Source of the DNA: Dipetalonema caudispina
Lineage: Eukaryota; Nematoda; Chromadorea; Rhabditida; Onchocercidae
Assembly (NCBI GenBank): GCA_013365325.1
Contig: JABVXV010000139.1
Location: 87,507-151,506, forward strand
Length of the DNA stretch: 64,000 nucleotides
Reading direction: 5' to 3'
Shown here: positions 54,271-64,000 of the stretch, one piece after another
How the letters are laid out: the number at the start of each line of letters is the position of its first letter
How positions within the stretch are numbered: the first letter of the stretch is position 1
Notes under the pieces: generated by a model
Database searches by the model: none
The model's input: the letters and a program-made list of their open reading frames with translations, nothing else
What the model was told of the DNA's origin: nothing
Program-made: the position numbers and the translations under genes

Positions 54271-57200
54271 TTATTTGATTAACACAGAGTTATCGTTATC
54301 ATTTCGCCTCATCTTTATCATTTCACGATGTCGCTGCTTTTCCAATTCAATTTCTTTCTGGATACGTTGCATTGCGACATTCTTCCCACTTTTTTTTCGA
54401 CGTACTGAGCCAAGCCTGAATGAACTGGTCACCCAATCTGGTTGACATTCCTCTTCAAATAGATCATATTCATCCTCCTCTTCCTCTTCTTCTTTACGTG
54501 AGAGCAAAGTACGAATTGGCGCTTGTTTCATGTTGAGTGCAACATTCGCTTCAAGTAAATTTTGTTAATAAACTGTAAAAGGAACATCAGCAATATATAA
54601 AAAAGCTTAATTAAAAAGAGATAAATTTATCAATGCTTACTGGAAATTTCCATAGGCATAGCTCGTTTCGGATGAAATGCGAGTTTCGGTGCAACATTGT
54701 TAATTAAGTCGTTCTTCTTATTTTCGACAATTATAAATTCTCTCTGGGAATCATCTTCACTTCTGCTCTTTATTCGGTTAATTTGCTCGTCATCTTAAAT
54801 TTATTTATAAAAGAAACCATACCATTTAATTATTTATTGATTGGTTAGGCTCTTTCACTCATTTATTATAAGTAATAAAGTGAGAAAAAAGAAACTTCTT
54901 TGTTGTTAGATTTTCTAAATACCCAAATTTGATAAAAACATGCAGGCTGGAATTTGTTGCATGCTTAAGGTGGTAAAACAACATAGACCTTATTATACAA
55001 TACCTTGCTTACTTCAATTCAGTATAGATAAAAAATGACCAGAATTTAGAAAAGCTATAAGAGGATCTATGCTAATGGTTTAAAATTAAGCTATAAGAAT
55101 TCATTTGTTCCTTTCCCTGATCCTTTATTTAAAAAGCTATGATGAATCCAACAGAACTACCAAAAAATACGGTTACATTAGTTTTGGATAGATACAATGT
55201 TTCGATAAAATTTACATCAACAGCTTATATTTTTATTTAAAAAGCAGTAATGGCTCATATTCTCCCTTATTTTGTTATTCGTTAATTGAAAAAATCAAAC
55301 TTCTTTCAACTGCTGAAAATGAAATTCAGCAGAGAAATAAAAATTCAAGAAGAAAACAATATACTACTTGAAAGCATATGATACGAAAAAGTGGTCGTCG
55401 ATGGATCTGTGACTGACGTATTTTCATTGACTTTGATGTTACGTATTTGTCGTTTCTCATTATCACTTTCATTACTGGCAGAAGAATATTCTGAACAGAA
55501 CAGAGTTTATTACCAGCATTAATTAGTTTATCATTGTCTACTACCTTTTAAATTTCTATAAAAACAAACTGAGTCACATTTCTTTGTTGAAGCGCTTATA
55601 CTATGATAATTACAAAATCAACAGTATTACGACCACCAATGGTAACGGTGATAAGTGTAATAACAATCGTAAAAAATTGTACTATCAAAATTTGTGATTG
55701 ATACCTCAATTAACAGGATAAGAAAGTACTGAAAGCAATCGCAAATGTTATATCCACCTTAACTCTAATACTTACCTGTATTGGAAGTTTTCTGGAACAG
55801 TGATTTTTCAGTGCCACTGTTTTCAACTGTTTGCATAAAGATCTGTTTTACAGTAACTTCTGAGGCGTTTTTAGATGTTCCCATAAGTTGCTGTTCTGTG
55901 GCACGTTGATAGCTCGCCAATGTGTTATCTAAAATTTCTTAACTGATTCAAAAATTATTTCTAGTTTTCGATTTCGAAATACCTTTCCATCACACTTCCT
56001 ACATAAATGAAAATTAAATCGAAGCAGGAAGTTTACGGAATTACAAATCAGATTTTACAGCTTTTCAGCTTTTCAAATTTGCTGATTTCGATTTCGAAAT
56101 AGCGCTTTCATTAATATCACATTTATTCATAGTTGCTAAAGAACTGAGGTTCAAATTGAAAACCTTTCATATTTTCATTAAAGTAACGAAAAAAAGATGG
56201 GAAGGTAAAAGTGGAGGATTTTAGGGAATAAAATTTTAAGGAATTTAAGTAAAAATATCCAAAATGCTAGAATAATCATATCAGGTGCTTTATTCAAGCC
56301 ACTTGCATTAATCACTTCATTGCATTAATATTAATATTAATATTAATGCAATGAAGTGATTGATAAAGCATCTGATGTGATTATTATCAGTACGATTGTT
56401 TTTTGACAGGAATTTTCAGATAGCTCCCAAATACATTATTTAAATAAAGCATGAGACATGATAGAACCATAAAACAACCCTATGTGAAATTTGATGAAAT
56501 TTTGGTAAAATTCTTTGAATGCTTCTGGCTTCGTACTTTTCGCATGAATCATTTCCATATTCATCACAAATTCACAGATCATTGTTCCCTGCTGATTCAA
56601 AAATAAACTATCCCATTCAACACTTAAATCTTGCATTCCGAAGAAGATTGAAATATCACAAAATCACCACGAGACTTCATAAAAATACAACGCGTAGTAA
56701 AAATTAGGCTACTTCACTATCTGTGCTCGTGCCCTACTAAAGTAGTTTAATTTGGTTTTACAAGATAAATTAACTGAGCCGATTGTATTCATCCACGGAA
56801 TTCATTTTAACCAGAAAAATCTGCTTAATTATCTGATGAACCCACAACTTTTCGTTAACCTTAATACTCATCAGCAGAACTCCAATCTTCAAAGTTTCAA
56901 CTGTTAAAAAGTTGGACCATAGACATTGAAAAAGGTGAAAGAATTGAAAAATTGTTTCGTATTGAAAAGGAAATCTGACATATCCGAAGATTCGACAATT
57001 TTGATGAAACAGAAGAAGTGTTTGTATTATCTTTTCAAATTGGAAGTTTGGAAGGGAATTTCAAAGAAGAGGAAATAGATATTTTCCTGAGCTATCCAAT
57101 TCTTTTTTTTTTTCTGCTGGAAGAAAATCGGATGAAACTACAAAAGAAAAGCATTTGAGAAATACAATTACTTAATGAAGTAAAAATGAGTACCAGTTTT

Positions 57201-60200
57201 AGAAGGAATTGTTCCAGTGATGTTCAATGAAGAAACCGAAATTGGCTTTCCCTCGAGGACATTAAGGACAATTGCTGTTTGACAGGAAGTTTTTTCCCGA
57301 AACATATCTTCCAGCTCTTCCTTAATTGTATAGCTTTCTGAAATTACAATACATTGTATGATTATCATTTTGATGATATATTACAGAAAGAAAAAGATGA
57401 ATAATGAGTGGAAATGAAATGAATTACAGCAAAACTTTTTGTTTAGTTCAGTTACGTTATTTAGCAATCTTGCATGATTGCATGTTATCATGCATGCAGC
57501 AATCACTTCTTCATAGCTAGCTTAAATTATTTAACTTTACCCTTGTCATATTCAGTAGAAGATAATTTTGAGACCCAAAACCTTTTAGTAGAAGCTAACA
57601 CATTATTAAGCTTTGCATGTCAATTATGCATGAGCACGAATGGTAAAAATTCAAGCATTGGGAAAAAAAGCAAAAGACAATTTCAACATTTTCCAATCAA
57701 TTTGGATCAAATTGATTACAGTACTTCTATAATGTCGACCATATATAGTTTGAAAGATTACTTTTCTATGCCTTACTTCTAGAATCTTTTATGGAATTGA
57801 ATTAACTAAAACTTAAATAATCTGTAATGGAAGTAGGATTGAACTTCGAACAGTGCGTCACAACCTAAGAGTATTTATTATAATGTCTAGAAATACAGCA
57901 GTTAAACGCACAAAAATTACGAATTTTTACAGAAATATTTAATTGCAAAATTTTCTTTACTCATATGAATTTAATACCGAATTTTATTACACATTAAAAT
58001 TTGTAAATGAATTTTACATAAATTTACTCAGTCTAAAATGAATTGAACAATTCCTTGGATTATGTCAGGCATAACAGTACAATTCGGCATATAATTGATT
58101 TTCCTACCGTCCAAAAAGCCTAAAAAACAAATGCTTACGATGGGTGTCCAATTCTGTTTGCTCATTAGTAGCTGCTGTTCCTTTCTTAATATTGCTATCA
58201 CAATGATCCTCGTTTCCATGTATCGGTGCTATTCGTTCAACTGATTTTTTGCCATATCCCAAATATTTCAGAATCATTCTCGCTTCATTGTTTTCCTGCT
58301 GATCTTTGACCACTTGCATGGATTTTTCTAATATTTTATTTTAAGAACATTTATTGGGTGTATTGCAATCAAAAAATTGGTTCTAGACAGTATCAAGAAT
58401 AGTTTTAACTGAGAAACTTGACACCTTAATTATTTTAAGAAGAGCTATTTTAAAAAAATCTATTTCATATTTCGATGACTTGAGTAATTTTTATCTTTTG
58501 GCAAATGAATCTTTTTTTTAAAAGAGTTGGATTTAGTCTGCACATATCAAAAATTTTTAAATTCATTTCACACCTGCTAACAGAGAATTTTGATAGTGAT
58601 GATGAAAAAATTAATAATAACTGAAAATTAATAATAACTAAGTGCATCGGATCAGAAGCAAAGGTCTAAATTCGCTTAATTCATTTTCAATCTTATTTAT
58701 CATTTGAAATCTTGAAATTTCGTTATAATTTACATCACATCATTCTACCATAGTTTTATATACCTTTTTGTTGCCATGGTGACATAAAACTTCATGACAT
58801 TACCAAATAAAGTGAATTGAAACTTCTATTATTACTTTTTTATTCCCAAGTTAATTCCCAACTTAGTTAAAATTGTGTTTAATTTTGAAAGATTGAATCA
58901 ATTCGAAAAATGACAACAAAAAAGCAAAAATTTCAATGAATACAACTTGTCATAGAAATATGTGAACAGAAAAAGCAAACGACGATACTTTAAATATGTC
59001 GTGTCCGGAAATTCTTTACGGTTTGATAGATAGATAAGAACGGCTTTTTAAAAGATAACAATATTCTTCAAAGAGCAAAAAGTAATAAATAACGTGACGT
59101 CTTATTTACTGATTATGAATACCTCTCAAAAAAATACAGTTAACAATAGCGCTTACCCTTTGCTTATCAATTTTTCCACAACCCTTGTTGTCTCAAATTT
59201 CTGAACTGTTTAATGGCTCATTTTTTTATTTTGTTAACATACTTTTATCCTTATCAATTCTTTCATTTTTTATCTTTTTAAAACTTTCTCATTTATTTTT
59301 CTGTTGCTATCGATCGATCGATTTGTAGAAGCGATCTTAAATTTGGGACTAATTCTGTAAATAGAATTTTGAAAATTACATGCTATAAGAAGTACCATTT
59401 GACGACGTTCCATGCTTGGCTGTATATTCATCATAGGAAGTTGTATTTTGGAGTTGTTGTTGATGCATTCCAATTATTCGCTCATATTCTTCAATTGTTT
59501 CCTCTGTAAAAGCAATAAAACTGAAGCAAACTGTTTGTTAATCAATGGATGGAATAATTCTTTCTTGATAGTGCTAATTTCCATTTATCGATTTAAAAAT
59601 TTAATACAGAAGGCTAATGCTAAATATTTCTTTCATAATTACATTACCATCTCTATCAAATCTAAGCACAAAGAATATAATCGTAATAAAAATTGAAAAG
59701 TTATTCAAATCAAGAGTCGCGGAATTATCAATCAATCAATCTAATCATAGCACTTATCAAAGATTTGTATATTTTCTAGCTCAATTCTTCAGCAAGACCT
59801 ATCGAGCAATGACTAAGGAAATGCTATCACCGTTTGATGTTCTGTTTTTTTTTGAGCAAGAAATTGTACAGAGCTTTGCAAAAATATATGAATCATTTTA
59901 AGACACTTATGTAAATGAAAATATTTCTCGAGAAAGTTTGGTTGTACTTGTAGAAAAGCTTTACTGAAAGCAGCAGATGCCGTCAATGATTTAGAAGGAA
60001 TTTGTTGTTGCGATAATTTCCGATTCTCTTCCACACGTTTAGCGTTTGCTGTTGTCCAATTGTCAATCTTTATTGGCTTCGTTGTTACAAATTTTGGTTC
60101 TAAACGGATATTTATATTGCTTGTAGACTCATTTTGTATTAATTGGGAATCATCATTCAAAACTTCGCGGAGTTTTTTGGTGTGACGGATAGAGAAGTTC

Positions 60201-60450
60201 TAAAAGATTATTTCAAAATCATAATATTGAGGTTGCGAATCTTGAAGAATCATCAAATCTGACAAAAAAGCTGGAAAATCTATTTTATATTCAGAAGTTT
60301 AAAGCTCGTTAATTTAATGTATTATCTTTCTGGATTATTTATTTGAAAAATTCCACCGATATTATTCGTCGTATTATCGTTTTGAACTAGATGACGTCTG
60401 ATAATCCAAGTAGGATGAGTGCCATCTGCTAGTAATGGTAAGCTGTCCAT
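54271..60450 (-). CDS. Unrecognised hydrophilic protein, nine exons
   Basis: No family recognised. Nine exons chain in phase: 60450-60388, 60199-59965, 59503-59396, 58327-58139, 57337-57194, 55928-55776, 55490-55443, 54793-54641 and 54548-54271 (1,371 nt, about 456 residues). The first intron is phase 0 and the other seven are all phase 1. The start ATG (MDSLPLLADGTHPTWIIRR) lies 24 nt after a ttttag acceptor. The protein is polar and lacks a signal peptide or membrane helix. Visible parts: a basic/polar N-terminus (RHTKKLREVL), a helix likely to form a coiled coil (KETIEEYERIIGMHQQQLQ), a charged middle, an acidic stretch (RKEEEEEEDEYDLFEEE), basic RRKKSGK, and a terminal charged helix (IQKEIELEKQRHREMIKMRR). 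Composition suggests a nuclear or cytoskeletal scaffold, but that is inference. The weakest joint is exon 7, whose donor (TAC|GTAACA) was chosen because only it gives phase 1. Confidence 0.68.
56310..56361. repeat. Perfect 52-nt palindrome in an intron
   Basis: Bases 56310-56335 are the exact reverse complement of 56336-56361, with no loop. Farther out the symmetry continues imperfectly: tcaggtgctttat (56281-56293) pairs with ataaagcatctga (56363-56375) with one mismatch, but the left side has about 16 extra bases. It lies in the fifth intron of the nine-exon gene. Confidence 0.9.
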
Positions 60451-61521
60451 TGTAGAGTTGCAGCGTAGGACTTTCTAAAATTTCACTCAACTTTACTTTA
60501 ATCTATTCATGTAGTTATCATTTTACTACGTATGTGTGTACTTTAAACCGAATTTAGGTAACATACCTACTATTTAGTTGTACTGAGGAGAGTACGACTA
60601 ATTAAACATAACATTTGTTGAATATCTTTACGTTCCAGTAGTATCTATGTATTTCACATGAACTTATTTCTATCAGTTGAAAAACTAACTACAAAATTAC
60701 ATAACTTTATTCAATTAACTATATATTACGATTCCTCCGCCAAACATATTTTTCAATTTCTGCAGTTGTGAACAATGTTTTTATTAAAAAACTCTGAACA
60801 TTTTTTATCCAACATCTTCTAATTATTCACTTTCATATCTTTTATTACTACTTTGTTTTTTAAATTTGCCAAATTTTCAACCAATACAAATGCGTCAAGT
60901 TGAAATACAAATTCTTAAACAGTAATAAACACACGAAGCATACAGTATTTTATTTTTGATTTTCCGTCTGGATTGATGAATGAATTATGATTATCGAATT
61001 ATTTAATTTATTATTTGAGCTGTTTTGTTATATATCATTTTACTATTCACTTCATTGTCTATTTATTAGTTTAAGGAAGTATTATCAAACAGAAAGCGAA
61101 TTTGGGTGATTTTATTATTTCAGTTCATAATGCAAAAGAAGCAACTAACAATATTAACAATAAATTTGGCCCAGGAAATGCTTAAACTTGTGATATATCT
61201 TAGACAAAGAAAGAAATAAGTTTTTATTTATTCCATTATGACTCAGAAAGTTTTATAAAGAGGAACCAAAAGCATGCGGAAAATATTTTCGAGAGTTTAT
61301 CGAGTCCCGAAAAACGGTTTCTACACTATGGAATAAATAAACTTCTTTCTCGCTAACAGAATGCGTTGATTGTTGTAGTTGTCATTTTAATTGAAAAAAA
61401 CTCAACTTACTTGTAATAGTTTTAAATTATGTGCTGGAAGAGGAATTGAAGCAATTTAAATTAAATTTATAATGATTGTTTAATAAATCTCATTTCTTTT
61501 CTCATTTTCTTTTTCTTTCAA
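60451..61521. other. Spacer between two minus-strand genes
   Basis: 1.07 kb of very AT-rich sequence between the end of the 167-residue gene and the start of the nine-exon gene, both minus strand. It is longer than typical nematode operon spacers, so an own promoter for the nine-exon gene is likely here. Nothing else recognisable. Confidence 0.4.
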
Positions 61522-62864
61522 TTAGTAGCCTTTTCGCTTTTTCACTTTTTTTAAAGCAAAGGTAACCTGATTATCTGCTGTAGAGGATTTCTGAAGTGAT
61601 ACAGTGGTTTGATGTTTAGTCGGTTTTTGAATCACTGTTGTTTCATCCTTCGCATTTCTGCAAAACCTATCCATTGATCGGAACTACGATATTATTAATT
61701 TCATAAATTATTTAACATGAACTGCATTCTCTGATTTTTCTTCATAAATCTTGAAGCAAACTTCCTGAATAATATTTTTAAAACAATTTTTTCTCAATGT
61801 AACAACATTACAAAGCATCACTAATGCAGTCGTAATTGCTTGTCAATGATTAATTATGACTGAAAAATAATTAGTAATCATTTGTAAGCAAATCTGGAAG
61901 GAAAAATGGAATATTCAATATACAACGATTTTCATAAATCAATTTCTTCTTGCTCCTTCCAGTTATCATTTTAATAATATTCCGGAGAGGAGAAAAATGG
62001 TTCATGGTGGTGGTAGAAATCGTAGAAGAGATAGGAAAGGTAAGAATTGTGGCTTTTGCATGCTCCGGAAATTCTGAATTCCCTCAAAGCCATTTTTCAC
62101 ACTTTTCAGGACAGCATTCCGTTCAGTCAGAACATGATTAATTCCCCAATTCCTGATCGTTCGAGCTGAAGCTGAGGACCTGAATTGCACTGGCACAGTT
62201 TCGAAATGTGGTTGTAAATGATCAGCTGTTTCCATATTGATCACACTTTGTCCATTATCAGCTACAAAAAATTAAGATTAAACATTGTTTCCATTTTTGC
62301 AGCAAGTCTATCACGCTGATGATAAACGGACATTTTGCTCTGGCGGCTTTGATAACAAACAGCATTAGCTTGTCTCGTTGTAATTTAGACGATATCATTT
62401 TAGCAGCAACCATAAAATGAGAATGTGTTGTTTCAATCACCGCCCAGCATAATACTTTTCTCATTCTCATTTGCATTGGCTTTTTCTGATAAAAATGAAA
62501 ATCTTAATTTTCGCATTTAGCCCTAATTATTTCAGTGCATCTCCCATGAAAAATAATTGCAAATTATTTAAGACTTAGTTTTAAATTCTATAATTAATAA
62601 TATTAATTTCGAAATATTGGTACCATGAATTGATTCTTCTTTTCCATTTTTCACCAATGTAGTTCCATTAGAGTTTGTTTCAGATCGGTTGACTACTTTC
62701 ACTATATACGTTCTAGCTGATGATACTGGTGGTGCACACAAATCATTCGACGTTTCAATCATATTATTTGTGGTAGTGGTAGTGAAAACAGCATCATCAT
62801 TACTCTTCGATACCATAAAGTGCCAAGTACCATCGTTGTCTCCGACGTAAGTTGGAGTTATCAT
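61522..62864 (-). CDS. Unrecognised small protein, four exons
   Basis: Four minus-strand exons agree in phase: 62864-62624, 62485-62441, 62261-62180 and 61657-61522 (504 nt, about 167 residues). Joins are phase 1, 1 and 2. The start is the ATG of MITPTYVGDNDGTWHFMVSK. The middle is Thr/Asn/Ser-rich (FTTTTTNNM), and the end is strongly basic (FALKKVKKRKGY), like a nuclear localisation or nucleic-acid-binding tail. No family is recognised. Exon 2 is only 45 nt. The exon 3 donor (CAG|GTCCTC) is weak; reading through it gives a second possible ending at 62002 (total about 181 residues). The start lacks a good acceptor just upstream, so an additional 5' exon is possible. Confidence 0.45.
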
Positions 62865-64000
62865 ACCTTTTCAATCTCTTCTCTTCCTATTCCACATTAT
62901 CTTTGACGTTTATTGCCCTGTGAATAAACAAGGATACTTTTAGAATGAATCATAGTAAAAATTCAACACTTTCAACTTTCTCTCTCTTCCAAAAATTTAA
63001 AATTTTCATCTAAGAAATAATTAAATGCTTAGGAAAATACATTATCATAAATCATTCGAATAAGCATATGAAAATAAATGTTTGATTCTCTAAGGAAATA
63101 AACATTTTTTTGACACAAAAACGAAAAACGGACTCTTAACGGCAGTAAAAATATGATAAATCTGAAGGGATCACATCAACAACTATAATATATTTCAATA
63201 GCTAAAGCGCTATAAGATATGTCTTTTGCTATGTATAAACGAAACCATTAAAATTTTATATTGCATATATTTTGCTTCATTTCTATTTACATTAATTTTG
63301 AAATGAAGTGATTATTTCAAACGGAGAATGTCTGATATGAATCTTCAAAGATATGAGATTTTTTGACATACTACCATTGTAATTATTGTATAAACCTCTG
63401 GACAATTTAATTTAATAAGATTGGTGTATTTCATTTTTAATTTAATTGATAAACGATTGTCATAAATTATTTTGGCTTTCTGTACTTGACTGTTAGCATG
63501 CGTTTCAGAACAACAACAAAAAAAAAAAAAAATCACATCAAATTCCTGGAATTATCATATATCAATTTCAACTGTTATGTAAAAATAAGAACAAATAAGA
63601 TAGATTCATTTCTGCTTGATGAAAAGAAGACAAAAACACAAAAATGAACATTAAGCTTATGAAAAACTGTTCCACTTCGGATTTTTCCACACTTCCCACT
63701 TCTGACTCATGGAAATCTTGATCACTACGGCACCGATCACTGTTTTTGATTCAGAGGTTAAGAATTTGAATATCATTTCAAAATTAAAATTCAAGGTGTC
63801 TTTTTTTTTGGTGGATTAATAAGTTTGTTGAGATGTAAACCTGAATTTATTAAAAATTTGTATTTTTTGGAAAAGCTTCAATCTCAAGTGCCAATTCAGA
63901 TTTATTGTTTCTAAATCTAGTACTCAATAATTAATAGAAACTATCTAATACCAGCTAGGTATTTTATATAAGCATTAAAATAAGACAATGAGTTCATTTG
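62865..64000. other. Right edge of the window
   Basis: AT-rich. A minus-strand segment at about 63670-63739 is open after an aaaacag acceptor (reads DRCRSDQDFHESEVGS) and resembles an exon, but no partner in matching phase was found. The frame at 63345-63536 starts in a poly-T tract and is not convincing. Confidence 0.35.

Noticed and set aside
57474..57782. 102-residue plus-strand frame in an intron of the nine-exon gene
   Set aside because: It is long for chance but has no splice partners, no trans-splice site and no recognisable motif, and it is antisense to a well-phased gene. I leave it unannotated.
59412..59901. Overlapping 94-residue plus-strand frames
   Set aside because: They are antisense to an intron and to exon 3 of the nine-exon gene, very rich in Ile/Asn/Lys as expected from AT-rich noncoding DNA, and without motifs.
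62258..62476. 72-residue frame, and a bZIP-like basic stretch (QSRQSKM) in another frame
   Set aside because: Phase agreement places this segment in the second intron of the 61.5-62.9 kb gene. The supposed bZIP has the wrong Asn-to-Arg spacing and no leucine zipper follows.

Overview
The window is AT-rich nuclear DNA from an animal, almost certainly a nematode. Genes are split into many exons with short introns and TTTTCAG-type acceptors. Several start codons sit just downstream of an unpaired acceptor-like site (tttacag, tttcag), as expected for spliced-leader trans-splicing. Protein similarities, read by eye, are metazoan. A filarial (spirurid) worm fits the base composition and gene style, but that placement is inference. 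I saw no bacterial, viral, transposon or CRISPR signature.

Layout. 1-3.1 kb: mostly unassigned, with a possible small two-exon minus-strand gene fragment at 0.6-0.9 kb. 3.2-5.5 kb (+): WDR4/Trm82, the non-catalytic subunit of tRNA m7G46 methyltransferase. 6.0-14.2 kb (+): a 22-exon, about 1,068-residue orphan SLC6 transporter with altered core motifs and long cytoplasmic tails. 15.3-17.9 kb (-): a six-exon gene for a predicted secreted protein of about 259 residues, assembled here from splice phases. 19.1 kb (-): tRNA-Arg(UCU). 22.6-40.8 kb (-): the giant HEAT-repeat gene GCN1. 41.6-44.6 kb (+): CCDC47. 45.2-46.4 kb (-): METTL6, the tRNA m3C32 methyltransferase. 47.5-50.8 kb (-): SMARCD/BAF60. 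51.2-53.1 kb (+): mitochondrial ribosomal protein L46. 54.3-60.5 kb (-): an unrecognised nine-exon gene (about 456 residues). 61.5-62.9 kb (-): an unrecognised small gene (about 167 residues).

GCN1/CCDC47 and SMARCD/MRPL46 are head-to-head pairs that probably share bidirectional promoters. CCDC47/METTL6, the SLC6 gene/secreted gene, and MRPL46/nine-exon gene are convergent. Several genes concern translation: WDR4 and METTL6 modify tRNAs, GCN1 monitors stalled ribosomes and activates GCN2, MRPL46 is part of the mitochondrial ribosome, and CCDC47 assists ER membrane-protein insertion. There is no sign of an operon that would make this grouping functional.

The points most worth checking are the divergent SLC6 transporter, the secreted-protein gene that single-ORF scanning misses, the nine-exon gene whose six internal exons are all symmetric phase 1-1, the perfect 50-bp direct repeat that overlaps the METTL6 stop codon, and a perfect 52-nt palindrome inside an intron. 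Exon boundaries were read by eye from GT/AG sites and phase agreement. They have not been checked against RNA data.
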